Part shown: positions 51,949-60,719 of the stretch, piece after piece | Position numbering within the stretch: the first letter of the stretch is position 1 | How the letters are laid out: each line of letters starts with the position of its first letter | Origin: Sphingomonadaceae bacterium | GTDB lineage: Bacteria; Pseudomonadota; Alphaproteobacteria; Sphingomonadales; Sphingomonadaceae | Assembly (NCBI GenBank): GCA_947453945.1 | Contig: CANGJB010000004.1 | Span: 1 to 64,000, forward strand | Direction: 5' to 3' | Length of the DNA stretch: 64,000 nucleotides | Made by a program: the position numbers and the translations under genes | The notes under the pieces: generated by a model | What the model was told of the DNA's origin: nothing | Databases searched by the model: none | The model's input: only the letters and a program-made list of their open reading frames with translations

Positions 51949-52314
51949 TCAGCCGAAAATCACATGCTCCTCGCCCAGCCAGAGCGGGGAGCGCGGCAGA
52001 TCGATGAACTTGCGTTCGTCTTCCAGCAGCAGCGCGCCCGCGCGGATGGCTTCGGGCGAGCTGGAGGCGAGGTCTTCCACGCTGTCCCACCACAGCTGCG
52101 CCACGCCGTCATAGGGCTCGGGCGCACCGCGGGCCACGGCGAAGGGCGCGTTTTCCGTATCGGGCAGCGAGTGCAACTGGACATAGCGGCGGATTTTCAG
52201 GTCCTCTCGCACACTGGCCACCAATGGTCCGTGGGTGTTCAGCCAGTAGTCCTGAAATTCCGCGCGGCTGAGGTGCGGCAGGCGGTGCAGGCAGAATGTG
52301 AGCTTGATCATCAT
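51949..52314 (-). CDS. EthD domain protein
   Basis: A 121-residue dimeric alpha/beta-barrel protein: IKLTFCLHRLPHLSRAEFQDYWLNTHGPLV is the EthD signature, and WWDSVEDLASSSPEA follows. EthD-like proteins accompany oxidoreductases in degradation of ethers and aromatic or polyketide compounds. Two adjacent ATG codons (52314 and 52311) are possible. It lies 12 bp after the OYE-type gene on the same strand and is likely co-transcribed with it. Confidence 0.88.
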   Translation of the reverse strand: MMIKLTFCLHRLPHLSRAEFQDYWLNTHGPLVASVREDLKIRRYVQLHSLPDTENAPFAVARGAPEPYDGVAQLWWDSVEDLASSSPEAIRAGALLLEDERKFIDLPRSPLWLGEEHVIFG

Positions 52315-52326
52315 GCGTTCTCCCGT

Positions 52327-53616
52327 TCAGCCCTTGCGCGCCTTGAGCCATGCTTTCCCGGCCTTTTGAATGCTGAGCAGCGCCGGGAACGGCGATATGC
52401 CGATGTTGGCCTTGCCGGTGCGGGCGAGCGCATCGATCTGGGCGTAGTACCAGTAGGTGACGGCAAAACCTTCGACCGCGCGCAGCATCTTGAGGCCGCC
52501 GAGGAACGAGAGCCAGGGCGGAAGGAGCTTGAGCTTGTTTTCCCAGCGATCAAGTTCCTCGGCGCCTGCCAGCAGCTTGGCGGGGCCGGCGGTATCGACG
52601 CAGAGCGGACGGCCGAGGCCGATGACGTCAGCGCCGCCGGTTTCCAGCGCGGTGTTCATCGCGCGGCGGGTGCGAAAACCCCCGGTGACGAGGAGCGGCA
52701 TGGTGAGCGAGGCGCGCATGGTCTTGGCGAAATCGACGAAATAAGCCTCGCGCGCAGCGGTTGAGGCCTTCTGCGGTGAGGGCATGTCGGGCGCTTGCAT
52801 GCCATGAATGTCCATCATCGCGGGCTGTTCGTAGGAGCCGCCAGAGATTTCGAGCAGATCGACGCCCGCATCCTGCAGCCAGCGCGCCACGATCACGCTT
52901 TCTTCGAAAGCGAATCCGCCCTTCTGGAAATCGGCAGAATTGAGCTTCACGCCAATGGGGAATTCGGGGCCGACCCCGGCGCGGACGCGGGCGACGACGG
53001 CCATGAGCATCCGCGCGCGGTTTTCTAGCGCGCCGCCCCACTGATCGCTGCGCAAGTTGGCGCGCGGGCTGAGGAACTGCGAGAGGAGGTAGCCGTGCGC
53101 GGCGTGGATCTGGACGCCGGTGTAGCCAGTGGCCTTCGCCACTTCGGCGGCATGGCCGAAGCGTTCGATGAGATCGAGGATCTCGGGCTCGGTCAGCGCT
53201 TCGGGCAGACCGAACTGCTTGCCGGGGAGGCCGACAGCGACGGCAGAGGGCGCCTTGGGGTGCGGGTTTACGGTGACCTGCGTCTGGCGGCCAGCGTGGC
53301 TGATCTGCATCCAGATGTGGCCGCCCGCACGCACGCCTGCAGCAGCCATGGCGCGAAGCCCCGCCAGCGCGGCTGCGTCTTGCGGGCCTTGAATGATCAC
53401 GTTGCCGGGGCGCTCCAGATGATCGCGGTCAATCTGGACGTTGCCGGTGATGAGGAGGCCCGAGCCGCCATCGGCCCAGAGGCCATAGAGCCGCGTGAGT
53501 TCTGCCGTGGCGCGGCCTTGCGGATCGGCCAGCCCCTCGGTCATCGCGGCCTTGGCGAGGCGGTTGGGCAGAACGGCGCCGCAGGGGAGGACGAGGGGAT
53601 CGGCGATGGACGGCAT
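52327..53616 (-). CDS. NADH:flavin oxidoreductase, Old Yellow Enzyme family
   Basis: A 429-residue TIM-barrel FMN enzyme. Signatures: LPNRLAKAAMTEGLADPQG, WMQISHAGRQ, ATGYTGVQIHAAHGYLLSQFLSPRANLRSD with the catalytic HAAH region, and ADVIGLGRPLCVDTAGPAKLL. It reduces an activated alkene of unknown structure. Start ATG 53616 has GGGAGAGC; a long open extension to 53865 is rejected. It is divergent from the FAD oxidoreductase. Confidence 0.9.
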   Translation of the reverse strand: MPSIADPLVLPCGAVLPNRLAKAAMTEGLADPQGRATAELTRLYGLWADGGSGLLITGNVQIDRDHLERPGNVIIQGPQDAAALAGLRAMAAAGVRAGGHIWMQISHAGRQTQVTVNPHPKAPSAVAVGLPGKQFGLPEALTEPEILDLIERFGHAAEVAKATGYTGVQIHAAHGYLLSQFLSPRANLRSDQWGGALENRARMLMAVVARVRAGVGPEFPIGVKLNSADFQKGGFAFEESVIVARWLQDAGVDLLEISGGSYEQPAMMDIHGMQAPDMPSPQKASTAAREAYFVDFAKTMRASLTMPLLVTGGFRTRRAMNTALETGGADVIGLGRPLCVDTAGPAKLLAGAEELDRWENKLKLLPPWLSFLGGLKMLRAVEGFAVTYWYYAQIDALARTGKANIGISPFPALLSIQKAGKAWLKARKG

Positions 53617-53746
53617 TTTGCGAGCTCTCCCGGATGGGCCGCGCTTGTGGGGCCCTTTCACGGCGCCCCTTAAGCCTTGTTGATCGGGCTGTTGCAAGCG
53701 CCGGGTAAATCGCGTTTGCTGCGGGCGCATGGTTTTTGGGGGAATG

Positions 53747-55081
53747 ATGGTGCGCGAGATCAAGGCCGACGTTCTGGTAATCGGCGGCGGCACGGCGGGC
53801 TTTGGTGCGGCGCTGGGCGCAGCGCGGCAGGGCGCGAAGGTCAGGCTCATCGAGGGGACGAGCAAGATCGGCGGGGTGATGGCGTTCTGCCCGGGGATGC
53901 CCTGGGGCGGCGGCTATCCCACCGGGCGCAGCATCGGCGGGGTTTTCGGCGAGCTGACCGAGCAGCTTTGCGCGATGGAGCCGCCGATGGCCGAGGTGCG
54001 GCCCTCGACGCTGGAGAACTTCGGGCATGAAGTGATCTATGACCATGAAGCGGCTGTCTTCGCGATGTTCCAGATGCTGGAAGATGCGGGCGTCGAGGTG
54101 CATCTCAATACTTTTGCGGGCGCGCCGCGGCTTGAGGCGGGGCGCATCACCAGCGTGGATTGCACCGACCGCACCGGGCCGATGGTGATCGAGGCGGGGA
54201 TGGTGATCGACTGTTCGGGCGACGGCGACACCTCGGCGCGCGCGGGCGTGCCGTTCATGGTGGGCGATGGGCGCGGCAACATGATGGGGGTGACGCTCTC
54301 ATTCTCCATGATCGGCGCGGACTGGGGGCGCGTGTTTGCGCATGGCGATCCCTATTTCGAGGAAGAAGCCGCAGCCGGGATCGCGGCGGGGCTGCTCCAT
54401 CCCGATCTCGCCAAGCTCTATCTGATGAAGGGCTTTCATCCCGATATGGTGTTCTGCAATTCGGTGCACATCCGGGGCGTGGACGGCACTGATCCGCAGG
54501 CGGTAGCGAAGGCGACGCAGGAAGGACGGCGGCGCTGCCACCAGCTGGCTCGGTTCCTCGTGAGCCATGTGCCTGGCTTCGAGCACGCGCGGATGAGCGA
54601 GCTGGGCCCGACGGTGGGCGTGCGCGAGACGCGCAAGCTGGAGGCGGTGCACCGCATTCTGGCAAGCGATCTGCGCGCCGGGGCCAAGCCCGAGGACGGG
54701 ATCGTAGCCTGCGACAACCCGATCGATGACGTGATGCGAGGGGATGCCGAAATGACCCACGATGCGATCGTGTCGGAGGGCGATTACTACACCATCCCCT
54801 TCCGCGCGATGGTGCCCGAGGGGCCCGCCAACCTGCTGTTTGCCGGGCGGCTGGTCTGCGCCGATCCGGCGGCCTTCGCCTCTGTGCGCGGGATGCCGCA
54901 GTGCATGGCGATGGGACAAGCTGCAGGAACGGCGGCGGCGATGGCGCTAGCGGAAGGCGCCGCGGTGCAGGCGCTTGATCCGGCGCGGGTGGTGGCGGCG
55001 CTCGCGGCGCAAGGGATGCGCGGGATCGGCGGCGATGCGCTGAAGCGGTATGAGCGGGCGCTGGAGAGCATGGAGGGCTAA
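53747..55081 (+). CDS. FAD-dependent oxidoreductase (PF12831-like)
   Basis: About 444 residues. FAD-binding motif DVLVIGGGTAGFGAALGAAR at the N-terminus, then IEGTSKIGGVMAFCPGMPWGGGYP with a conserved Cys, VIDCSGDGDTSARAGVP, ELGPTVGVRETRKLEAVHRI and the C-terminal VCADPAAFASVRGMPQCMAMGQAAGTAAA. This group contains flavoproteins acting on diverse organic acids. GGGGGA lies just before adjacent ATG codons at 53744 and 53747. The stop is 4 bp before the penicillin-acylase-like gene. Confidence 0.87.
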   Translation: MVREIKADVLVIGGGTAGFGAALGAARQGAKVRLIEGTSKIGGVMAFCPGMPWGGGYPTGRSIGGVFGELTEQLCAMEPPMAEVRPSTLENFGHEVIYDHEAAVFAMFQMLEDAGVEVHLNTFAGAPRLEAGRITSVDCTDRTGPMVIEAGMVIDCSGDGDTSARAGVPFMVGDGRGNMMGVTLSFSMIGADWGRVFAHGDPYFEEEAAAGIAAGLLHPDLAKLYLMKGFHPDMVFCNSVHIRGVDGTDPQAVAKATQEGRRRCHQLARFLVSHVPGFEHARMSELGPTVGVRETRKLEAVHRILASDLRAGAKPEDGIVACDNPIDDVMRGDAEMTHDAIVSEGDYYTIPFRAMVPEGPANLLFAGRLVCADPAAFASVRGMPQCMAMGQAAGTAAAMALAEGAAVQALDPARVVAALAAQGMRGIGGDALKRYERALESMEG

Positions 55082-55085
55082 GGCG

Positions 55086-57485
55086 ATGGACGGGGGGCGC
55101 TTGATCCTTGCGCTGGTGCTGGCGGGGATGCCAGCGGGGGCGCAGGCCGGAGAGGCGGCGCCCTCCCCCGTGCGGATCGACCGCGATGCGTTTGGCGTGC
55201 CGCATGTGTTTGGCGAGACTTCGGAAGGCGTGCTTTACGGTGCAGGCTATGCCGAGGCGCAGGACCGGCTGGCCGAAATGGAGCAATCGCGGCGGCGGGC
55301 GCTGGGCCGGCTGGCGGAACTGCTCGGGCCATCGGCTGTGGAATCGGACGTGGTCTCGCGCCAGCGGCTGCTGGACCGGGCCGAGCTTTTGCGGATGTAT
55401 GCGGCGCTGGGAGGCGAGTATCAGCGGATGATCGCGGCCTATGTGGCGGGCGTGAACCGCGCGATTGCCGAGATCGAGGCGGACCCGGTGCACAAGACGC
55501 CTTATGAGTTCACCCAATGGGGCGCGAAGCCCGAGCGCTGGGTGCTGACCGATTTCCTCGCCATGATCGCGAGTTTCCCGCGCGGGCGCGGCGGATCGGA
55601 GGTTACCAACCTGGCCTTCCTGCAGGCGATGACCGCCAAGCATGGCGAGGCCAAGGGACGGCAGCTGTTCAATGATCTGGTGCCGGTCAGCGATCCCGAA
55701 ACGCCGACGGTGATCCCACCGGGCGAGGATCTGGCCCCTGCCCAGCCGATGCCGCAGGCGACGTTTCTGACGCTCGCGCCTCTCGGCAAGGCTGCCGAGC
55801 CGATCCCGGCACCGGGGAAGGATCATAGCCGCTGCCTCGTGCTGGGGCCGCAGCATACCGCGAGCGGGCAGGTGATGATGATGGAGGCGACGGCGGACGG
55901 GCCGGAAATCCATCTGCACGGCGGCGGGTTTGATAGCGCAGGCTTCACGATCCCGGCCTTTGGCGTGCCGATCATGGGGCGCGCGGCGCATCACGGCTGG
56001 CTGGTGACATCGGGCCATGGCGATACGACCGATACATTTGCCGAGAAGCTCGATCCCGCAAATCCGGACCGATACTGGTTCAAGGGCCGGTGGCGGCAGA
56101 TGGTGCGGCAGGTGCAGACCATTGCCGTCAAAGGCGCAGGCCCCGTGGCGCGCGTGCTGCGCTGGACAGTGCACGGGCCGGTGGTGAGCGAAGACAAGGC
56201 CAGCGGCGTTGCCTACGCCCAGCGGTTCGCGATGCGCGGGCATGAGCTGGAGAACTGGGCGGCCTTCGTCGACATGCAGCGCGCGCGCTCGCTGGCCGAA
56301 TTTGACGCGGCGATGGGCCGGGTCTCGACCAATTTCGGCATTTGTTATGGCGATGAGAGCGGGCAGATCGGCTTCTGGGAGACAGGGCTGATGCCGCGCC
56401 GCGCGCCAGGCACAGACCCGCGCCTGCCCACCCCCGGCACTGGCGAATACGAGTGGCAGGACTTTCTGACGCCTGCCGAGCGGCCACACATGGTGAACCC
56501 CAAGCAGGGCTGGATCCATGCGTGGAACAGCAAGGCGACCACATGGAGCCGCGAAGGCGATGACGCGCGCATGGGGGCAACTTTCCGCACGTGGCTGGGA
56601 GCGAAGCTGGCGGCGGGTTCCGAGGGCGCGACCTTGGCGGATATGGCGGACTACAACCGGCAGATCTGGAACGGCTTTGGCGCGCGCGACCGGGCCAATG
56701 CGCCGCCGTATTTTTTCGCGCCGTTCCTGCGCGCGGCGGCGGCGAGCGCGAACGATCCCGAGGTTACGCAGGCGGTGGACCTGATGACCGCGTGGAACGG
56801 GCTCTACGAGGACCGGGACGGTGATGAGCGCTATGACAGCGCGGGCCTCACGCTGTTTCGCGCGTGGCTGGAAATGGCGCCCAAGGTGGTGCTGGAGCCA
56901 GCGATGGGCCCATGGTGGAAGGACATCGACGCCAAGCGCTATCAGAAATACCGCACCGCGCTGCTTTACCGCGTGCTGCAGGGGCCAGCAGCGAGTCTGC
57001 CGGTGGCGTTCGACTATCTGCAAGGGCGGACGCGCGAGGCTGTGGTGGCGGAGACGGTGCGGCAGGCGATCGCAGCGGTGCGGCCGCAGTTCGGCGCTGC
57101 CGCGATGGCCGATTGGAAACGGCCGATCTTCTGGAAATACTTTACGGAAGGTGCCGAAGATCCGGTCCGCCCGCCGCTGCCCGATGATGACGAGCGCGGC
57201 AAGGCGCTGTGGGGCGAGCTGGGCCTGGGGCCGAAGATGGTGCCGCTGAACGGGGGCGAAGGCTGGGTGGGAATGATGGAGCTGACCCCCGGCGCGCCCG
57301 CGATTTACACCATCACCGAAGTGGGCGGGCAGAACCAGTTCATCGATCCGGCGCGGCGCGGGACGGCGCACCTGACCGATCAGGTGCAGATGCACGCGCA
57401 GAACCGCTTCAAGCGGATCGATCTTGCGCCCGGGACCATTGCCGCGGGGCGGGAGAGTTCGGTGACGCTGACGTACGTGCCCTGA
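55086..57485 (+). CDS. Penicillin acylase family (Ntn) hydrolase
   Basis: A 799-residue protein with a signal peptide ending near AGAQAGEA, then [39 protein letters not shown], the hallmark N-terminal pattern. The expected beta-chain start is the Ser of [18 protein letters not shown] near residue 252. The usual NDPHL motif after it is replaced by [11 protein letters not shown], so specificity may be unusual. [12 protein letters not shown] and [14 protein letters not shown] follow. It would be periplasmic and cleave N-acyl amides. GGAGGG overlaps the end of the previous gene. Confidence 0.87.
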   Translation: MDGGRLILALVLAGMPAGAQAGEAAPSPVRIDRDAFGVPHVFGETSEGVLYGAGYAEAQDRLAEMEQSRRRALGRLAELLGPSAVESDVVSRQRLLDRAELLRMYAALGGEYQRMIAAYVAGVNRAIAEIEADPVHKTPYEFTQWGAKPERWVLTDFLAMIASFPRGRGGSEVTNLAFLQAMTAKHGEAKGRQLFNDLVPVSDPETPTVIPPGEDLAPAQPMPQATFLTLAPLGKAAEPIPAPGKDHSRCLVLGPQHTASGQVMMMEATADGPEIHLHGGGFDSAGFTIPAFGVPIMGRAAHHGWLVTSGHGDTTDTFAEKLDPANPDRYWFKGRWRQMVRQVQTIAVKGAGPVARVLRWTVHGPVVSEDKASGVAYAQRFAMRGHELENWAAFVDMQRARSLAEFDAAMGRVSTNFGICYGDESGQIGFWETGLMPRRAPGTDPRLPTPGTGEYEWQDFLTPAERPHMVNPKQGWIHAWNSKATTWSREGDDARMGATFRTWLGAKLAAGSEGATLADMADYNRQIWNGFGARDRANAPPYFFAPFLRAAAASANDPEVTQAVDLMTAWNGLYEDRDGDERYDSAGLTLFRAWLEMAPKVVLEPAMGPWWKDIDAKRYQKYRTALLYRVLQGPAASLPVAFDYLQGRTREAVVAETVRQAIAAVRPQFGAAAMADWKRPIFWKYFTEGAEDPVRPPLPDDDERGKALWGELGLGPKMVPLNGGEGWVGMMELTPGAPAIYTITEVGGQNQFIDPARRGTAHLTDQVQMHAQNRFKRIDLAPGTIAAGRESSVTLTYVP

Positions 57486-57543
57486 AGTCCTTTGCGCGCA
57501 CCCGGCTTGCCATGAGCGGAGGCACGAACGGAACAGGCGGGAA

Positions 57544-57572
57544 TTGACTTCGACCAGTCGGTCGAATACAGT
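57544..57572 (+). promoter_or_regulatory. Promoter of hppD-like gene with palindromic operator in the spacer
   Basis: -35 TTGACT (57544-57549), 17-base spacer, -10 TACAGT (57567-57572). The palindrome TTCGACC-AGTC-GGTCGAA (57549-57566) fills the spacer. The ACC-N4-GGT core resembles operators of TetR-family repressors. A transcript from about 57579 supports the ATG at 57598 and excludes the upstream TTG as a start. Confidence 0.65.
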
Positions 57573-57597
57573 TTCAAATGATACTATTTGGGATCAG

Positions 57598-58695
57598 ATG
57601 ATGCTGCCGGACAATCCATTGGGCCTCGACGGGTTCGAGTTCATCGAGTTTTCCGCGCCCGCACCGGGCCTGCTGGAGCCGGTGTTTGCGGCGATGGGCT
57701 TTGCCCATGTCGCCAACCACCGTTCCAAGGCGGTGCAGCTGTGGCGGCAGGGCGGGATCAACCTGATTGCCAATTATGAGCCGAAGAGCCCGGCGGCGTG
57801 GTTTGCCGCAGAGCACGGCCCTTCGGCCTGCGGCATGGGCTGGCGCGTGCGCAATGCGGCGGAGGCTTATGCGCGGGCGCTGGAGCGCGGGGCCGAGCCG
57901 GTCGAGGTACGCACCGGGCCGATGGAGCTGCGCCTACCCGCGATCCGGGGCATTGGCGGTTCGATCATCTATCTGATCGACCGCTACGCCGGATCGCCGA
58001 TGGGCGACCTTTCGATCTATGACATTGATTTCGTCTATCTGCCGGGCGTGGAGCGCGAGCCGGCGGGCGCTGGCTTCCACACGATCGATCACCTGACGCA
58101 CAACGTCTATGGCGGGCGCATGGCGCACTGGGCGGCGTTTTACGAGCGGATCTTCAACTTCCGCGAGATCCGCTATTTCGACATCAAGGGGGAGTATACC
58201 GGGCTCACCAGCCGGGCGATGACCGCGCCCGATGGCAAGATCCGCATTCCCCTGAACGAAGAGGCGCAAGCGGGCGGCGGGCAGATCGAGGAATTCCTGC
58301 GCGCCTACAACGGCGAGGGCATCCAGCACATCGCCTTTGCCTGCGATGATCTGCTGGGCGCCTGGGACAAGCTGAAAGCAAGCGGCACGCCGTTCATGAC
58401 CGCGCCTCCGGCCACCTATTACGAGATGCTGGAGGAGCGCCTGCCCGGGCACGGCGAGCCTGTGGCGGAATTGCAGAAGCGCGGCATCCTGCTGGATGGT
58501 TCGACCGAGGCGGGCGATCCCCGGCTGCTGCTGCAGATCTTTTCCGAAACGCAGATCGGCCCGGTGTTCTTCGAATTCATCCAGCGCAAGAAGGACGAAG
58601 GCTTTGGCGAGGGCAACTTCACCGCGCTGTTTCAATCGATGGAGCGCGACCAGATGCGGCGCGGAGTGCTGAACGTGGAAGGAGCAACCGCATGA
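57598..58695 (+). CDS. hppD: 4-hydroxyphenylpyruvate dioxygenase
   Basis: A 365-residue VOC-fold Fe(II) dioxygenase making homogentisate in tyrosine degradation. Two VOC modules: [29 protein letters not shown] in the first; in the second, metal ligands His of TIDHLTHNV, His of [11 protein letters not shown] and Glu of [11 protein letters not shown]. The C-terminal gating helix ([21 protein letters not shown]) is intact. Start chosen at ATG 57598 downstream of the mapped-by-eye promoter. It overlaps the next VOC gene (ATGA). Confidence 0.94.
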   Translation: MMLPDNPLGLDGFEFIEFSAPAPGLLEPVFAAMGFAHVANHRSKAVQLWRQGGINLIANYEPKSPAAWFAAEHGPSACGMGWRVRNAAEAYARALERGAEPVEVRTGPMELRLPAIRGIGGSIIYLIDRYAGSPMGDLSIYDIDFVYLPGVEREPAGAGFHTIDHLTHNVYGGRMAHWAAFYERIFNFREIRYFDIKGEYTGLTSRAMTAPDGKIRIPLNEEAQAGGGQIEEFLRAYNGEGIQHIAFACDDLLGAWDKLKASGTPFMTAPPATYYEMLEERLPGHGEPVAELQKRGILLDGSTEAGDPRLLLQIFSETQIGPVFFEFIQRKKDEGFGEGNFTALFQSMERDQMRRGVLNVEGATA

Positions 58696-59231
58696 TCCCG
58701 GCCCTGAAGCGCATCCACCACGTGGCCTACCGGTGCCGCGATGCAAAGGAAACGGTGGCATGGTACGAGCGGGTGATGGGCATGCGCTATACCACCGCCT
58801 TTGCCGAGGACACCGTGCCTTCGACCGGCGAGCATGATCCCTACATGCACGTGTTCCTCGATTGCAGCGGGGGAAATGTGCTGGCATTCTTCGAGCTGCC
58901 GAACCAGCCGGAGATGGGCCGCGACCCCAATACGCCGGCCTGGGTGCAGCATCTGGCATTCGAAGTAGCGGACGAGGCGGCGCTTCATGCCGCGAAAGCG
59001 CATCTGGAGGCAGAGGGCATCGAGGTTCTCGGGCCAACCTATCACGGCATCTTCCGCTCGATCTATTTCTTCGATCCCAACGGACACCGGCTGGAGCTGG
59101 CCTGCAATATCGGCACGCCGGCACAGCACGAGGAGCTGGCCGCGCTGGCCCCGGTCATGCTGGAGGAATGGAGCCGCACGAAGCGCGCGCCGCGCCACGC
59201 CGAGTGGCTGCACAAGGATCCGGAGGCCTAG
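58692..59231 (+). CDS. VOC family dioxygenase/glyoxalase-like protein
   Basis: A 179-residue VOC protein: [27 protein letters not shown] has the first metal His, [29 protein letters not shown] the second, and [16 protein letters not shown] the C-terminal Glu. Extradiol-type or isomerase chemistry is possible. Coupled to hppD by ATGA overlap, it may act on a related aromatic intermediate; that is inference. Confidence 0.88.
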   Translation: MIPALKRIHHVAYRCRDAKETVAWYERVMGMRYTTAFAEDTVPSTGEHDPYMHVFLDCSGGNVLAFFELPNQPEMGRDPNTPAWVQHLAFEVADEAALHAAKAHLEAEGIEVLGPTYHGIFRSIYFFDPNGHRLELACNIGTPAQHEELAALAPVMLEEWSRTKRAPRHAEWLHKDPEA

Positions 59232-59291
59232 TCCTCGTCCCGACCCCGCGAGGGGCCGGGAGGGCTGTGCTGTGCCGCGGGGCCGGGCAGG

Positions 59292-59474
59292 CTATTTGTT
59301 GAGCGTATCGCGCGCGGCATCCTTCATGCGGCCCGCCGCATTCCTGATCTTGCCGAGCGCCTGCTCTGCCTCACCCTCGACAACCATCTTGGTGTTGCCG
59401 GTGACTTTGCCGATGCCTTCCTTGATGAAGCCCTTGGCCTGCTCGGCCGATCCGGCGATCCTGTCTTTGTCCAT
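59292..59474 (-). CDS. CsbD family stress protein
   Basis: A 60-residue hydrophilic helical protein: MDKDRIAGSAEQAKGFIKEGIGKVTGN is the CsbD signature, followed by an Ala/Lys-rich amphipathic region. CsbD-like proteins are induced by general stress in many bacteria; molecular function unknown. GGAGTT lies before the ATG. An interspersed GCCTCGGAAACTACCCA motif lies about 80 bp upstream. Confidence 0.9.
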   Translation of the reverse strand: MDKDRIAGSAEQAKGFIKEGIGKVTGNTKMVVEGEAEQALGKIRNAAGRMKDAARDTLNK

Positions 59475-59551
59475 GGCGAGAACTCCTGCATCGGGGCTGC
59501 GAAATGCTGCGCCCGCCGCGATGGGTTAGGCCCGGCTGCAGAGCGCTTCAC

Positions 59552-59568
59552 GCCTCGGAAACTACCCA
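59552..59568 (+). repeat. Copy of GCCTCGGAAACTACCCA motif
   Basis: Seventeen bases identical to the inverse strand of 60441-60457. It lies in the csbD-sod interval, about 150 bases after the sod stop and 80 bases upstream of csbD. It could be a dispersed repeat half or a shared regulatory site. Confidence 0.6.
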
Positions 59569-59716
59569 GTCCGGTCCGGTTCGGCCGGATGCGGTTCGAG
59601 CGGCGCGGCGGGATCTGCCGTGAGGCGCGGGGCGGGCGCGCCGCCTTCGTTGTCCCAGCGGGCAAGCGCCGCCCGCGCCTGTTTGTCTGCCGCAGGGCGC
59701 GCGCGAAGGCGCCGCA

Positions 59717-60328
59717 TCAGCCCTGATCCCCGCGCGACAGCCCTTCGCTATCGAGGTTCATGGCGACGAAGGTCCAGTTGACGAGGTGGGCCATGACCGC
59801 GGCGATGTAATCGCGCCGGGCATCGCGGCGATCCACGTAATATGCGTGCTCCCACAGATCGAGCGTGAACAGCGGGACCATCCCTTCGTGGAGCGCTGGT
59901 GTATCGCCGTCATGCAGCGCGGTGATGCGCAGCGCCGAACCATCGAGCACCAGCCAGGCCCAGCCGCTGCCAAAATGCGCGGTGGCCACAGCGGAGAATG
60001 CCTCGATCAGACCTGCGTGCGAGCCGAACCCCTGTTCGATGAGCATCGCCAGCTGGTCGGTTGGCGGGCGCTCATCCGGGGACAGGCATTGCCAGAAGAA
60101 GCTGTGGTTCCAGACCTGCCCGGCGATCTGGCACAAGGGACCCGGCGGCGCGGCCCGGATCACACCAAGCAGCGAGTGGCTGCCGAGGCCCGCTTCCTCC
60201 GCCAGCGCATTGGCACGATCGACATAGGCGCGGTGGTGCCGGCCATGGTGATAATCCAGCGTTTCGGCCGAGATGTGCGGTGCGAGCGCATCGCGGTCAT
60301 AAGGTAGTGGCGGCAATGTGAAGGCCAT
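59717..60328 (-). CDS. Superoxide dismutase (Fe/Mn family)
   Basis: A 203-residue Fe/Mn-SOD. N-terminal FTLPPLPYDRDALAPHISAETLDYHHGRHHRAYVD has the first metal His (His26 type), NHSFFWQCLSP the second, and LDLWEHAYYVD the Asp and His ligands near residue 160. Compared with housekeeping SodB it is somewhat divergent in the central part. Start ATG 60328. It is divergent from ompA across a region rich in palindromes. Confidence 0.93.
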   Translation of the reverse strand: MAFTLPPLPYDRDALAPHISAETLDYHHGRHHRAYVDRANALAEEAGLGSHSLLGVIRAAPPGPLCQIAGQVWNHSFFWQCLSPDERPPTDQLAMLIEQGFGSHAGLIEAFSAVATAHFGSGWAWLVLDGSALRITALHDGDTPALHEGMVPLFTLDLWEHAYYVDRRDARRDYIAAVMAHLVNWTFVAMNLDSEGLSRGDQG

Positions 60329-60719
60329 TGGGGGGTATCCTGTGATCGGCTGGCCCGCGAATGCGTGCCCAGCCTTGCCCGCAGGATTAAGGTCCGAGGC
60401 TGCCCCGGCGCAGCCTCGGAATGTACCCAGCCGCACGGCATGGGTAGTTTCCGAGGCTGTGCCCGTTCCAGCAAGCGGCCTAGTTCAAATCTCGATGCCG
60501 GCGGTGGCCCTTACCCCCCAAGGTTTAAAGGGTCCGCTCGCAGCGGTGAGGTTTTGCGACCCGACCTTAATTCCGCAGCATCACACCTTGGGCCGACGGT
60601 TGCTTGCAACCGTCGGCTTGCTTTTCCCGATGTGCGGCGATCCGGGCCAGTTCTTCCCCCATCCCCCTCTTACCCCGTGGCCGCATTGTGCGAAGCCACC
60701 AAGAATGAACGGATATCTC
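60329..60719. other. sod-ompA intergenic region with nested palindromes
   Basis: 391 bp without a gene. Three folds are visible. A hairpin CCGAGGCTGC/GCAGCCTCGG (60394-60419). A 45-bp palindrome GCCTCGGAA...TTCCGAGGC (60413-60457), with inner TACCCA/TGGGTA and CCG/CGG pairs, sharing bases with the first so that only one can form at a time. A perfect stem GCCGACGGTTGC/GCAACCGTCGGC (60592-60603 with 60606-60617). The last lies about 100 bases before ompA and is followed by TTGCTTTT, so it may be an attenuator or end a short RNA. Confidence 0.6.

Noticed and set aside
54255..57395. A 1046-codon open frame on the minus strand
   Set aside because: It lies antisense to the FAD oxidoreductase and penicillin-acylase-like genes; its translation is Arg/His/Pro-rich with no domain. 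It is a GC-rich shadow.
59232..59291. Possible terminator with CCCCGC/GCGGGG arms after the VOC gene
   Set aside because: The loop is long, alternative pairings are many, and there is no T-run.
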